Shown here piece after piece: positions 25,919 through 41,093 of a stretch of 64,000 nt of DNA (the stretch's first letter is position 1; each line of letters begins with the position of its first letter). Origin of the DNA: Enterobacter sp. EA-1. GTDB taxonomy: Bacteria > Pseudomonadota > Gammaproteobacteria > Enterobacterales > Enterobacteriaceae. Below the pieces are notes generated by a model. That model was given only the letters and a program-made list of their open reading frames with translations. It had not been told where the DNA came from and searched no databases. A program made the translations under genes and the position numbers. The stretch spans positions 4,278,001 through 4,342,000 of the forward strand of contig CP025776.1 of NCBI GenBank assembly GCA_002886105.1. The letters are read 5' to 3'.

Positions 25919-27644
25919 TCAGGTCCTCTCCGTTTTGCTTAACCACATCTCATCCATGCCGCCACCGCGGATCTGCATCGGATAAACGTGTTCACTACCG
26001 TCAACGGTAACATCAACAAATACCGGTGCGATTATTTTTCACCTGCTCCAGCGCTTGCGCGAGCTTCTGCTCCAGCTCTTCCGGACGCGTAATATTGATA
26101 CCTACGTGACCATACGCTTCCGCCAGGGCGGGCAAAATCCGGTAGCGACTGCATGTAAGATTGCGAATGGCGACCGGAATAGATCATATCCTGCCACTGC
26201 TTCACCATCCCCAGATAACGGTTGTTCAGATTCAGCACCAGCACCGGCAACTCATATTGCAGCGCCGTAGAAAGCTCCTGAATATTCATCTGGATACTGC
26301 CATCCCCGGTGACACAGATGACCATCTCATCCGGGAAAGCCATTTTTACGCCAAGCGCCGCAGGCAAACCAAAGCCCATGGTGCCCAACCCACCGGAGTT
26401 GATCCAGCGTCGTGGCTTATCAAAACGATAATAGAGCGCCGCAAACATTTGGTGTTGCCCAACATCGGACGTGACATACGCATCGCCATGGGTTAAACGC
26501 CAGATGGTTTCGATCACCGCCTGCGGTTTGATGCTCTCACTTTGCGTGTCATATTTCAGGCACTGTCGCGCACGCCATTGATCGATGCGCAGCCACCAGT
26601 CGCGGATATCATCTGGCGATTGCGGATACGCCTCTTGTTCCAGCAGCTCCAGCATTTGCTCCAGCACCAGCCGCGCATCGCCCACGATAGGCACATCCGC
26701 CTGCACCGTTTTAGAGATAGACGTCGGATCGATATCGATATGCAGCACCGTGGCTTCCGGACAGTATTTTGCCCGGGTTATTAGTGGTGCGATCGTCAAA
26801 ACGCACGCCTACCGCAAAAATGACATCGGCGTTGTGCATGGTCATATTAGCTTCATAGGTGCCGTGCATACCCAGCATGCCAAGCGCCTGACGGTGCGAC
26901 GCCGGGAAAGCGCCCAGCCCCATCAAAGACGATACCACCGGTAAATTGAGCTTTTCCGCAAGCTGGCGCAGTTGAATTTCACAGGCGGAATTAATCGCGC
27001 CACCACCAACATAGATAACCGGCTTTTTTGGCTGCGCTCAGCGTTTGCAGGGCACGTTTGATTTGCCCTTTGTGCCCCTGTGTAGTGGGGTTATAGGAAC
27101 GCATGCTGACCGACTCCGGCCAGACATAAGGCAGCTTGTTAGCCGGATTCATGATGTCTTTCGGCAGATCGACCACCACCGGCCGCGGCCGCCCGCTGGC
27201 CGCCAGCCAGAACGCTTTCTTTAATACGCCGGGAATATCTTCGGTTTGCTTAACCAGAAACTGTGCTTCACCACCGGGCGGGAAATCCCCACCATGTCGC
27301 ACTCGGAAAGCGTCATAGCCAATTAAAGAGGTCGCCACCTGCCCGGAAAGCACCACCAGCGGAATCGAATCCATATACGCCGTGGCAATGCCGGTGATGG
27401 CGTTTGTCGCCCCCGGACCGGAAGTCACCAGCACCACACCGACTTCACCCGTTGCTCGCGCCAGCCCGTCAGCCATGTGCACCGCGGCCTGTTCATGGCG
27501 TACTAACACATGTTCAATACCGCCTACAGTATGCAGGGCATCGTAGATATCGAGGACCGCGCCTCCGGGATAACCGAACACCTTCTTGACGCCTTGATCG
27601 ATAAGCGATCGGACGACCATCTCGGCTCCAGACAACATCTCCAT
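25919..27644 (-). CDS. ilvI: Acetolactate synthase III large subunit
   Basis: IlvI is the thiamine-diphosphate enzyme that joins two pyruvates (or pyruvate and 2-ketobutyrate) in valine and isoleucine synthesis. It opens [20 protein letters not shown], with the catalytic glutamate in [20 protein letters not shown]. The ThDP motif runs from [20 protein letters not shown] to the NN pair that follows. A stretch near 27270-27320 is out of frame; [15 protein letters not shown] is expected and begins at a CCAGG site. Other breaks are near 27030, 26775 and 26120-26030. The length is 1726 bp against 1725. Confidence 0.96.
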
Positions 27645-27992
27645 GGTTTGCCTCCGAGGGCTTTCGTTTGTCGATTGACAGCGAAAATCATTTCCGCACT
27701 GTCGCACTGTACAGAACAGGAAGTCCCTGCCTTCTGATTATGAATGGCAGTTACCATAACCGCTCAAAATCTGGCAGGCAATGAGGCAAACCGCCGCCGT
27801 CCACCCGCCGGAAAAGAGGAAAAACGAAGTCCACAAACCAGAATTGGTGGAAACCTCTGTAATAAGCAAAGACGATGACCATTCATCATCCGAACCGCAG
27901 CATGTTCAGTAATTCATGCATTTTTATCGCGAGCGCCGACGCCACTACAGACGAAAATCAGGACAAAATACTGGCAGTGAAAATCAATGCAG
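27645..27992. other. ilvIH promoter region downstream of leuO
   Basis: This region holds the ilvI Shine-Dalgarno (GGAGG shortly before the ATG) and, by analogy with E. coli, the ilvIH promoter with several Lrp-binding sites upstream. I can see AT-rich patches but cannot assign individual Lrp sites by eye. No coding frame is convincing. Confidence 0.5.
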
Positions 27993-28027
27993 AATAAACC
28001 AGGGCGTTTGAAGCGCCCCGGTTTATT
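27993..28027 (-). terminator. leuO terminator
   Basis: On the minus strand AATAAACC-GGGGCG and CGCCCT-GGTTTATT form a 14-pair stem with one imperfect pair and a seven-base loop. It follows the leuO stop by nine bases, and the T-rich arm completes the terminator. Confidence 0.75.
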
Positions 28028-28036
28028 GATAACGTG

Positions 28037-28999
28037 TTAGCGACGGCAGACAGAGACCAACACCTCTTCCATCCACTGGTGACCTTTGTCACGCCCTGCC
28101 GCCCTCATGCCATGAGGAGATAGCACGTTCGGCTTTTCAGCCGCAAAGGCAGAGGAAGCGCCTGTAACTCCAGACTCGCAGCAAATTCATCCACCAACCA
28201 ACGCGGCGCAATGGCCACCGGTGGGTTTGTGAAATCACGTTTAACACGCTGGTCAGCGCCATCCCTTGATAGGCAATGCGGCTTTGCTTATCGGGCGTGT
28301 CGTACCCGAGGGCTGGCTAAAGGAAGCATAGCGTTCCAGGAAACGACCGCGTGCTGCTCATTAAAAACGTCCGCCTCTGTGATGAGCGCATCAATTCGCG
28401 GATGCTTTTACTGACAACCAGCACCATGTCATCTTTAAAAAGCGGTACACAGGAAAACTCCGGGCGACGGAATTCGTCGTAGCCGACCACAAACTCAACT
28501 TCCTGGTAACGCAATTGATGTTCAGTATTGTGATTAAGCGCAGATTTAAACACCAAATGAATATGTGGGGCGAGTTTTTCAACATTGTTGTAAATTATCG
28601 ATGTTAAAAAATTATCAAGCGGGCTGCAGACACAAAGATTAAACACGCGTTCGCTGGTCACCGGTTCAAAACCGGAACCGGGTAACTCATTTTGCACTAA
28701 TTGCAACGCCTGACGAATAGAGCCAAAAGCTGAAATGCGCGCGTAGTAGGCTGGATCCCCCGTCCATAACGAACAAAAGCTCGTCATTAAACATTAACTT
28801 AAGCCGTGCAACGGCATTACTGACCGCTGGCTGTGACATACCGAGCGAATGCGCCGCGCGGGTGATGTTTTGTTCTTGCATGACCGCATCAAATACGGTG
28901 AGTAAATTCCAGGTCCACGGAACGTAATTGTGGCTTTCCGACCTCATTAATACTATGGTTATCAACGACTTTCCCCGGAGTGCTGCATGCTGTCGTCAT
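28037..28999 (-). CDS. leuO: LysR-type regulator LeuO
   Basis: LeuO is a LysR-family regulator that antagonises H-NS and controls many silenced loci. The start chosen is the ATG at 28999 preceded by GGAGAT, giving the N-terminus [15 protein letters not shown], then [20 protein letters not shown]. The helix-turn-helix lies in [20 protein letters not shown]. The effector domain keeps [17 protein letters not shown] and [20 protein letters not shown]. The C-terminus, read in several frames, corresponds to [15 protein letters not shown]. About five breaks are seen (near 28935, 28770, 28365, 28290 and 28100). The start is less certain than the body. Confidence 0.93.
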
Positions 29000-29483
29000 G
29001 ATAATCTCCTTCGCTTGTATAATAATAATATTCAGGAAGATGATTTATCATGCATATAGCATTATTAGAAGTGAGCTACGGTAAATTAGGATTATATAAA
29101 GCCCGATAACAAACCGTAGAAAAAAATAAAAAAAGCAACAACAGCATTACATATACCGAAACAAAGTTAATACGTCTGAATTATCGATATCCCGTAGCCA
29201 CCCCTCAAAAAAAAACTCAATAAGTCTATATTTTACACACAATAAATAATAGTAATTTTATTGATGGTTATTTAAGTTAAACCAATATTATGTCGCACGC
29301 CACCCTTTCATCTCGGGAAGTCCTATATCTGCGGCTCTGTGGATTATGTCAATCCGATAATGACAATAAAACTGGCGTTAACATACAACCAGTAATTTTG
29401 CTTTTCTTTTACACGCAGAATAATTGACTAACCGACAACAAAATAATTCCGAACCTGCTGCGAGCCATTTTCAGGGACAAGGG
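29000..29483. other. AT-rich leuO-leuL divergent spacer
   Basis: This spacer is one of the most AT-rich stretches of the window, with several A/T tracts and no coding frame. In E. coli and Salmonella the equivalent region holds the leuO promoter and H-NS nucleation and LeuO sites, which control leuO. The composition fits that role, but individual sites are not resolved. Confidence 0.6.
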
Positions 29484-29512
29484 TTGACATTGCCCGGCGT
29501 ATCCAGTACCAC
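29484..29512 (+). promoter_or_regulatory. leuLABCD promoter
   Basis: TTGACA at 29484-29489 is followed after 17 bases by TACCAC as the -10 position. The flanking bases, including GCATATCGCATTCATC downstream, match the E. coli leu promoter region closely. Confidence 0.75.
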
Positions 29513-29546
29513 TAAAAGCATATCGCATTCATCTGGAGCATGATTC

Positions 29547-29633
29547 ATGATTCGCAACGTCGGTTTCGCTGGTCTACTACTACTAAACGCATCTCTCGTG
29601 CGCGGTAGACCGGTGGGCGACATTCAGAGTTGA
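29547..29633 (+). CDS. leuL: leu operon leader peptide
   Basis: A 28-codon frame reads MIRNVGFAGLLLLNASLVRG and ends RPVGDIQS. It contains four consecutive leucine codons, all the rare CTA, at codons 10-13. The length, leucine run and following RGRPVG are those of enterobacterial LeuL. Ribosome stalling at the CTA codons during leucine shortage prevents formation of the downstream terminator. The amino end differs from the E. coli peptide. Confidence 0.92.
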   Translation: MIRNVGFAGLLLLNASLVRGRPVGDIQS

Positions 29634-29657
29634 ATCGTCTTCCAGTTTAAGACTAAG

Positions 29658-29683
29658 AACCCGCGCCTTGGCGCGGGGTTTTA
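29658..29683 (+). terminator. leu attenuator
   Basis: AACCCGCGCC and GGCGCGGGGTT form a tight stem with a short loop, followed by TT and an AT-rich stretch, 24 bases after the leuL stop. This is the rho-independent attenuator of the leuABCD operon. Confidence 0.88.
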
Positions 29684-29726
29684 TGCTCGTAGCGAGGCGA
29701 CCTAAGAGAAAAAAAGGACCTAAACC

Positions 29727-32388
<2,662 letters not shown>

Positions 32389-32390
32389 TC

Positions 32391-33788
<1,398 letters not shown>

Positions 33789-33798
33789 GGAGACCACC

Positions 33799-34405
33799 AT
33801 GGCAGAGAAATTTACCCAACATACCGGCACTGGTTGTTCCGCTGGATGCCGCTAACGTCGACACCGACGCTATTATCCCGAAGCAGTTTTTGCAGAAGGT
33901 CACGCGCACGGGATTTGGTGCGCATCTGTTCAACGACTGGCGTTTTCTCGATGATCAGGGCCAGCAGCCGAACCCGGAGTTCGTGCTGAATTTTCCGCAA
34001 TACAAAGGCGCATCGATTTTACTGGCGCGCGAAAACTTTGGTTGCGGCTCCTCGCGTGAACACGCACCGTGGGCGCTGACCGACTACGGTTTTAAGGTCG
34101 TTATCGCCCCGAGCTTTGCCGACATCTTCTATGGCAATAGCTTCAACAACCAGTTGCTGCCGGTTACGCTGAGCGATGAAGAGGTGGATACATTATTCAA
34201 ACTGGTGCAAAGCAACCCGGGCATTACGTTTGAGGTTGACTCGGAAGCGCAGGTGGTAAAAGCAGGCGACAAGTCTTACAGCTTCACGCTTGACGCCTTC
34301 CGTCGCCACTGCATGCTGAACGGTCTGGACAGCATCGGTCTGACGTTGCAGCACGAAGACGCCATCGCCGCATACGAAAACAAACAGCCTGCCTTTATGG
34401 GCTAG
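33799..34405 (+). CDS. leuD: 3-isopropylmalate dehydratase small subunit
   Basis: LeuD carries the swivelling domain that pairs with LeuC. After the start M-A-E-K-F-T, one break near 33826 (CCTGG expected, CACTGG written) separates the first nine residues from the rest. The remaining frame is intact: [55 protein letters not shown] and the end QPAFMG. The length is 607 bp against 606. A terminator follows directly. Confidence 0.96.
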
Positions 34406-34409
34406 AATG

Positions 34410-34443
34410 AAACGCCATCCGGTGTATGGCCGGATGGCGGTTT
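34410..34443 (+). terminator. leuABCD terminator, REP-like
   Basis: AAACGCCATCCGG and CCGGATGGCGGTTT form a long near-perfect stem just after the leuD stop. The arms contain GCCGGATGGCG, the core of enterobacterial REP elements, so it may be a REP sequence doing the job of a terminator between the convergent leuD and setA. Confidence 0.8.
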
Positions 34444-34469
34444 GCGGGATACACAGGCCTGCCAGCTAC

Positions 34470-35655
34470 TCACACATCTTTCACCTGACTGGTCAGCAGC
34501 AGCGCCATCACTGAAATCGCGGCAATCCCTGCATACACCGAGCCATGACCAAAACTTTGCGCCAGCGCGCCTGGATAACGCCCGCCGGGGATGGCGCTCG
34601 GTAGAGATGCTGTTGGTGAACAACGTCGTTGCCGAGCCTGCGCGCCCGAGGCATCAGATCCTGAAACCACAACATACCAATCCCGGCAACAATGCCAATA
34701 AACACCGCGTTAAACAGCTGCAAGACCAGCAATGCCGTCTGGCTATGAAAGAACATTAACCCCACATAGAACAGTACGCCCGCCGAGACCGCAGTCACCA
34801 TCATGCGCCGCTTGCCCACGCGTTTGACCACATAACCGGCCGAGGATCATCGCCGGGATCTCCAGCCCTGCAGCCGTCCCCATCAGGATCCCCGGCCAGC
34901 TTGTCCGGCAGACCAAGCTCAAGGCTTATCCACAGTGGCATATCAATGATGTACATGGTGTTGCAGGTCCACATCAGCGTGGAGGCGATAAACAGCATGC
35001 GTACGTTCTTATCACGCCAGCCCCCCACCTGCGTTACCGCCACATCGGCTGGCTGCGCAATACGCGCGACCGAGGGCAACCAGAAAGCAATTAACACCGG
35101 TGTGCTAATCACAAACAGCCCGGCGGCAATGGTGAACATGGCGGTAAAGCCGTAATTCAACGCCAGCATAAACGCCAGCGGCGGGCCAATGACCCGAGAC
35201 CAGTGAAAGTTGCGCACGCATGACCGAGCTGAACATCACCACTTCCCGCGCGGAGCTGTCTGCGTACTCACGAGCCAGCGCAAAAGTTGCGGCATGGCGG
35301 TATTGGCCAGTGAGGCCAGCAATACGCCGCAGGTAATTAATGTCAGATAATGGCGGTTAAACGCGAAGAGCAATGCATTGCCCACTGCCATCAGGCAGCA
35401 AAGAGGATCAATTTCCGGCGATCGCCCCCGGCTGTCGGAGCGTTTTGCCAGCCAGAGACTCACCGGGATCCCGGCGATCGCATTGACGGTATAAAAGAGT
35501 CCAACCCAGAATGGCTCCTCACCCACTTCACGGCTTAGAAACAGACTGAGCGTCGGCGCCTGCACAGCCCCGGCAACTCCCATCATAAATGCGACGATCA
35601 TAAAAGCGACGTACACACCGTTCAGGCGGCGTCCCATCGTCATCAACCAGAGCAT
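34470..35655 (-). CDS. setA: Sugar efflux transporter SetA
   Basis: SetA is a 12-helix major facilitator that exports sugars and analogues. The start MLWLMTMGRRLNGVYVAF is aligned with the E. coli start, and helices include VAFMMGVAGAVQAPTLSLFL and YLTLITCGVLLASLANTAMP. MWTCNTMYIIDMPLWISLEL is in the centre, and the end reads LLTSQVKDV. Breaks are near 35420, 35285, 35215, 34890, 34840, 34650 and 34580. The length is 1186 bp against 1179. It lies just downstream of SgrS on the same strand and is probably co-expressed in phosphosugar stress. Confidence 0.94.
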
Positions 35656-35701
35656 GAGCAATTCCTTGTCAAAGGCGAAAAAAGCGTTGAAATAATAAAT
35701 G

Positions 35702-35948
35702 AAAAAGCCAGCAAAAGATTTTGCTGGCGCAGGCGATTAGCACCTAATACTCAGTCACACATGATGGCCGCGAATCAGCCTTTCCGGATCGGCGTTGTCA
35801 CGTCCCACTGCATCAATTCTTCCAGCATTTTCAGGCGCGACCTTGCGCTCTGACAGGCGAGCCAGCATGCATCCTGCGTGGCGAGAAAATAGTCCAGATA
35901 AAACCGCCGTGTGGATGATCCTTTCATAATCACCTCCTCGCTTTCATC
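35702..35948 (-). ncRNA. sgrS: SgrS small RNA
   Basis: SgrS is the Hfq-dependent RNA made in glucose-phosphate stress; it pairs with ptsG mRNA and also encodes SgrT. The seed read on the minus strand, GTGTGACTGAGTATT (near 35757-35743), equals that of E. coli. The 3' end is the terminator GCCAGCAAAA/TTTTGCTGGC (35728-35707) followed by TTTTTC. The 5' end is placed at GATGAAAGCG by analogy with E. coli, 21 bases before the sgrT ATG. An AATAAT element lies just upstream as a possible -10. It diverges from sgrR, its activator. Confidence 0.9.
35775..35927 (-). CDS. sgrT: SgrT, inhibitor of glucose uptake
   Basis: This short frame inside the 5' part of SgrS encodes 50 residues with a strong GGAGG site before the ATG. 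The block [17 protein letters not shown] followed by [12 protein letters not shown] matches the FYxxYFxAT...CWL...RLxMLExLMQWD pattern of SgrT, which blocks the PtsG transporter. It is longer than the 43-residue E. coli peptide, with extra residues at the start (KGSST) and a different tail (VTTPIRKG). The frame is intact. Confidence 0.9.
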   Translation of the reverse strand: MKGSSTRRFYLDYFLATQDACWLACQSARSRLKMLEELMQWDVTTPIRKG

Positions 35949-36016
35949 ACGGAGAATTATTGGCTTAATATAGGGATTAATAAATTGCTGAGTTTCTGCC
36001 GGGGAGTTCCCCTTTT

Positions 36017-37675
36017 ATGTCGTCCGGTCGCCTGCAACAACAGTTCATCCGTCTGTGGCAATGCTGCGATGGAAAATCCCGAAACCACGCTCAATGAGCT
36101 GGCGGAGTTGCTCAGTTGCTCGCGGCGTCACATGCGTACGCTGCTGAATACCATGCAGGATCGCGGGTGGCTAACGTGGGATGCCGAAGCCGGGCGCGGC
36201 AAGCGATCGCGCCTGACCTTCCTCTATACCGGCCTTGCGCTGCAACAGCAGCGCGCCGAAGATCTGCTGGAGCAGGATCGTATCGATCAGCTTGTGCAAC
36301 TGGTGGGGGATAAAACCGCGGTTCGCCAGATGTTGGTCTCTCATCTCGGTCGCAGCTTTCGCAGCGGTCGGCATATCCTGCGCGTGCTCTATTACCGGCC
36401 ACTGCGCAACCTGCTGCCCGGTACAGCCTTGCGGCGTTCCGAAACCCACATGGCGCGGCAAATCTTCCAGTGCGCTGACGCGTATAAATGAGGAAAACGG
36501 GGAACTGGAAGCGGATATTGCCCACCACTGGAAGTCAATATCGCCTCTGCACTGGCGCTTTTATTTACGTCCCGGCATCCACTTTCACCACGGCCGTGAA
36601 TTAGACATGAGCGATGTGATTGCCTCACTCCAGCGCGCAACGTCGCTGCCGCTGTATTCCCATATTCGCGAAGTGCTCTCACCCACGCCGTGGACGCTGG
36701 ATATTCATCTTACGCAACCGGATAACTGGCTGCCCGCGGTTAATGGGCTATGTTCCGTCGATGATCCTGCCGCGTGAGTGGAACACACTGGGTAATTTCG
36801 CCAGTCAACCGATTGGCACCGGTCCTTACGCCGTCACGCGGAATACCAGCAACCAGCTAAAGATCCATGCTTTTGACGATTACTTCGGCTTTCGCGCCCT
36901 GATCGATGAGGTCAACGTCTGGGTATTACCGGACTCGGCCGACGAACCGACCAGCGGCCTGACACTGGAGGGACCGACCGACGGCGAAAAAGCCGTGGAG
37001 AGCCGCCTCGAAGAGGGCTGCTACTACCTGCTGTTCGACGCCCGCTCCAGCCGTGGCGCCAACCCTGAAGTCAGAGAATGGGTCAGTCAGATTCTCTCGC
37101 CGACTAATTTGCTGTGGCATGCCAACGAACAATACCAACGTTACTGGTTCCCGGCGTATGGCCTGCTGCCACGCTGGCACCATGCGCGCCCCGGCAGCGG
37201 AGAGAAGCCCGCCGGACTGGAAACCCTGACCCTGACGTTTTATCGCGAGCATAATGAGCACGAAGCGCTCTCCCGCACCATGAGCACCTTGCTGGCGCAG
37301 CAAGGCGTGAAACTGATCGTACAGGAAGTGGATTACGAGGAGTGGCACCGCGGCGACGCCGCCAGCGATATCTGGCTCAACAGCGCCAACTTTACCCTGC
37401 CGCTGGATTTCTCGGTGTTTGCTAACCTGTATGAGGTCCCGCTGGTACAACACTGTATTCAGCGTGACTGGCAGGCGGATGCCGCACAGTGGCGCAAAGG
37501 GGAAATGAATCTTGCCATCTGGTCGCAGCAACTGCTGGCCAGCAAAGCCATTGTGCCGCTGATTCATCACTGGTTAATGATCCGAGGGCCAGCGTTCCAT
37601 GCGCGGCCTGCGTATGAACACGTTAGGCTGGTTCGATTTTAAATCCGCCACCGGTTTGCGCCGCCGGATCCATAA
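36017..37675 (+). CDS. sgrR: Transcriptional activator SgrR
   Basis: SgrR activates sgrS and represses itself. The N-terminal winged-helix region is [17 protein letters not shown], then [20 protein letters not shown]. The rest resembles a periplasmic solute-binding fold ([40 protein letters not shown]). The stop at 37673-37675 is inferred: restoring the frame near 37650 gives the E. coli-like ending FAPPDP. Other breaks lie near 36065, 36475, 36525, 36745 and 37590. The length is 1659 bp against 1656. It is divergent from sgrS with a 68-base spacer. Confidence 0.94.
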
Positions 37676-37713
37676 GGCTTTCGCATTTTTTACCAAATCA
37701 TTACAATAGCGGC

Positions 37714-37800
37714 GTTCTCAACGGGGTGCTGCGCCATGGCGTGTGCTGAGAAAATACCCGTCGAACCTGATCCGGATAACGCCGGCGAAGGGATTTGAGG
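37714..37800 (+). promoter_or_regulatory. TPP riboswitch (thi box)
   Basis: The conserved thiamine pyrophosphate aptamer is recognised from GGGGTGC, the GCTGAGA loop, ACCCGTCGAACCTGATC, GGATAACGCCGGCGAAGGGA and the closing pairs with the CTCAACGG strand. It lies 40 bases before thiB and is expected to shut the operon when TPP is high, as for E. coli thiBPQ. Confidence 0.94.
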
Positions 37801-37841
37801 CTATTGCTCAAAATCCTTTGCCACCCATTTTGAGGTGCAAA

Positions 37842-38826
37842 GTGTTAAAAAATCATTGCCATTCCTGCTGCTGATCGCAGCACCTGTTTTTGCCAAACCT
37901 GTACTGACCGTGTACACCTACGACTCATTCGCCGCCGAGTGGGGGCCGGTCCTGCGGTCAAAAAAGCCTTTGAAGCCGACTGTAACTGCGAACTGAAATT
38001 CGTGACGCTGGAAGATGGCGTTTCGCTGCTTAACCGCCTGCGCATGGAGGGTAAAAACAGCAAAGCCGACGTGGTGCTGGGGCTGGATAACAACCTGCTG
38101 GAAGCCGCAACGCAGACAAATCTGTTCGCCAAAAGCGGCGTCGCCACTGATGCGATCAGCGTACCGGCGGCTGGAAGAACGACACATTTGTCCCGTTTGA
38201 CTATGGCTGGTTCGCCTTTGTTTACGATAAAAACAAGCTGAAAAACCCGCCGAAAAGCCTGAAAGAGCTGGTCGAAAGCGATCAAAAATGGCGCATCATT
38301 TACGAAGATCCCCGCACCAGTACGCCGGGTCTGGGTCTGCTGCTGTGGATGCAAAAGTCTATGGCGACAAAGCCCTGAAGCCCTGGCAGAAGCTGGCGGC
38401 GAAAACGGTCACCGTCACCAAAGGCTGGAGCGAAGCCTACGGTCTGTTTTTGAAAGGGGGAAAGCGACCTCGGTGCTGAGCTACACCACCTCGCCGGCTT
38501 ACCATCTGATCGAAGAGAAAAAAGATAACTATGCCGCGGCGAATTTCAGCGAAGGCCACTATTTACAGGTAGAAGTCGCCGCACGCACCGCCGCCAGCAA
38601 ACAGCCTGAGCTGGCCGGGAAATTCCTCAAATTTATGGTTTCGCCCTCTTTCCAGAACACCATTCCCACTGGCAACTGGATGTATCCGGTGAGCAATGTC
38701 ACGCTGCCTGCCGGTTTTGGGAAACGCTGGTGAAACCACAAACCTCTCCTCGAATATAGCCCGCAGGATGTCGCCGCACAGCGCGCGGGCTGGATTAATG
38801 CATGGCAACGCGCCGTCAGCCGCTAA
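37842..38826 (+). CDS. thiB: Thiamine-binding periplasmic protein
   Basis: ThiB (TbpA) captures thiamine and its phosphates for the ThiPQ transporter. It starts at a GTG with an export signal ([16 protein letters not shown] in restored frame), followed by [13 protein letters not shown]. Later segments are [20 protein letters not shown] and [20 protein letters not shown], then [20 protein letters not shown]. Breaks near 37943 (GPGP), 38166 (VPGGW), 38350, 38462-38475 (ADLVLS) and 38725; several coincide with expected Dcm sites. The length is 985 bp against 984. The end overlaps thiP. Confidence 0.95.
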
Positions 38827-40404
38827 TCGCAGGCTGGCTGCTCCCCAGCATCACCGCCGCCACCCTCATGGTGGCGGTGGCGCTGGCGGCATTTTTCGCA
38901 CTCTGGCAAAACGCACCGGCGACCGGACTCACCGCGTTCCTGCAGGACAGCTACTTGTGGCATGTGGTGCGTTTTTCCTTCTGGCAGGCCTTCCTCTCCG
39001 CCCTGTTTTCGGTCGTCCCGGCGATTTTCCTTGCCCGCGCTCTACCGACGGCGCTCGGCCGACTCGCACTGCTGCGCCTGTGCGCGATGACGCTGATCCT
39101 GCCGGTGCTGGTCGCCGTGTTCGGTATCCTCAGCGTGTATGGTCGTCAGGGCTGGCTTGCCGCACTCTGCCACGCGCGCTTGGGCTGGAATGGACCTTCT
39201 CGCCGTATGGTTTGCAGGGCATTTTATTAGCCCATATTTTCTTTAACCTGCCGATGGCGTCGCGTTTGTTGTTGCAGTCGCTGGAGCAAATCCCCGGTGA
39301 GCAGCGGCAGCTGGCGGCGCAACTGGGCATGCGCGGCTGGTCCTTCTTCCGCTTTGTGGAGTGGCCATGGCTGCGCCGCCAGATCCCGGCGGTTGCCGCG
39401 CTGATTTTTATGCTCTGTTTCGCCAGTTTTGCCACGGTGCTGTCGCTGGGCGGCGGGCCGCAGGCAACCACCATTGAGCTGGCTATCTATCAGGCATTAA
39501 GTTTCGACTTTGATCCCGCCCGTGCCGCAATGCTGGCGCTGATCCAGATGCTCTGCTGCACGGGCACGGTGCTGCTCAGTCAGCGTTTAAGCAAGGCGAT
39601 TGCCGTCGGTAGCCATCAGATCCAGAGGGCTGGCGTAACCCGGAAGATCGGCTGTTTAGCCGGATCGCCGATAGCACACTGATCGTCCTCGGCGCTGTTA
39701 CTGCTGCTCCCTCCGTTACTGGCGGTGATCGTCGATGGCGTTAACCTGAGCTTACTCAGGGTGCTGTCTGAACCGGTACTGTGGCAGGCGGTGTGGACTT
39801 CCCTGCGCATTGCGCTGGCGGCGGGGATTTTGTGTGTTGTGCTGACCATGATGTTGCTGTGGAGCAGCCGCGAGCTCCGCGCGCGTGAGCGGCGGATCGC
39901 CGGGCAAGCCATGGAGTTGAGCGGAATGCTGATTCTGGCGATGCCGGGGATCGTGCTGGCGACCGGCTTCTTTTGCTGTTCAACAGCAGCATTGGCGTGC
40001 CCACCTCCGCCGATGGCATCGTGATCTTCACCAACGCGCTGATGGCGATCCCTTACGCGCTAAAAGTGCTGGAAAACCCAATGCGTGATTTGACGGCGCG
40101 TTACAGCGTGCTGTGCCAGTCGCTGGGCATGCAGGGTTTTCAGCGCCTGCGGGTGGTGGAGCTGCCCGCGCTGAAACGCCGCTGGCGCAGGCGCTGGCCT
40201 GCGTGCTCTCCATTGGCGATTTTGGCGTTGTGGCGCTGTTTGGCAATGACGACTTTCGCACCTTACCGTTTTATCTGTATCAGCAAATCGGCGCTTACCG
40301 CAGCCGGGGATGGTGCCGTCACCGCACTGCTTTTGCTGCTGCTCTGTTTTGCATTATTCACCGTGATTGAAAAACTTCCGGGCCGCCATGCTAAGACTGA
40401 TTGA
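38802..40404 (+). CDS. thiP: Thiamine ABC transporter permease
   Basis: ThiP is the inner-membrane permease of the thiamine importer, made of two fused permease halves. It begins [16 protein letters not shown] and has many hydrophobic helices. The EAA-like loop [20 protein letters not shown] is in the first half, and [20 protein letters not shown] in the second. It ends [13 protein letters not shown]. Breaks occur near 39045, 39160-39180, 39630, 39690, 39970, 40185 and 40300; those at QGW and YRSQDG coincide with CCAGG sites. The length is 1603 bp against 1611. It overlaps thiB and thiQ. Confidence 0.95.
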
Positions 40405-41086
40405 TGTCACCGGCTTTACCAGCATCTGCCGATGCGCTTCACGCTCTCCGTCGAACGGGGGAGAGCACATTGCTGTTCTCGGCCCCAGCGGTGCAGGGAA
40501 AAGTACGCTACTGAATCTGATTGCCGGGTTTCTGACCCCGGCCAGCGGCACGTTGATGATAGAGGGCGTCACACACACGACAACACCGCCATCACAGCGC
40601 CCGGTATCCATGCTGTTTCAGGAAAACAACCTGTTTACCCACCTGACCGTGCGCCAGAACATCGGTCTGGGGCTTAACCCCGGGCTGAAACTGAATCACA
40701 ATCAGCAGGAAAAACTGGCCACAATTGCCGCCACAATGGGGCTTGAGACGCTGCTGGATCGGCTGCCGGATCAGCTCTCTGGCGGCCAGCGTCAGCGCGT
40801 GGCGCTTGCCCGTTGCCCTGCGCGAACAACCGCTGCTGCTGTTGGATGAACCCTTCTCCGCCCTCGATCCGGCGCTGCGCCAGGAGATGCTGGCCCCGTG
40901 CAGGACGTATGCCGACGTCAGCAATTAACGCTGCTGATGGTCTCGCACAGCGTTGAGGACGCTGCGCGCATTGCTGAGCGTTCGCTGGTTATCGCCGATG
41001 GGCGTATCGTCTGGGATGGGAAGACCACCGACCTGCTGAGCGGCAAACCGGCGGTGTCTGCGTTGCTGGGCATTCGCGGTCAGTAA
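40388..41086 (+). CDS. thiQ: Thiamine ABC transporter ATPase
   Basis: ThiQ is the ATPase of the thiamine importer. Walker [19 protein letters not shown] is at about 40482, the signature [13 protein letters not shown] at about 40777, Walker [21 protein letters not shown] at about 40840 (across a break) and the switch histidine in [14 protein letters not shown]. It starts inside the end of thiP and ends LLGIRGQ. Breaks lie near 40415, 40450, 40812 and 40895. The length is exactly 699 bp as in E. coli. It converges on yabI. Confidence 0.95.
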
Positions 41087-41093
41087 CCGCGGA

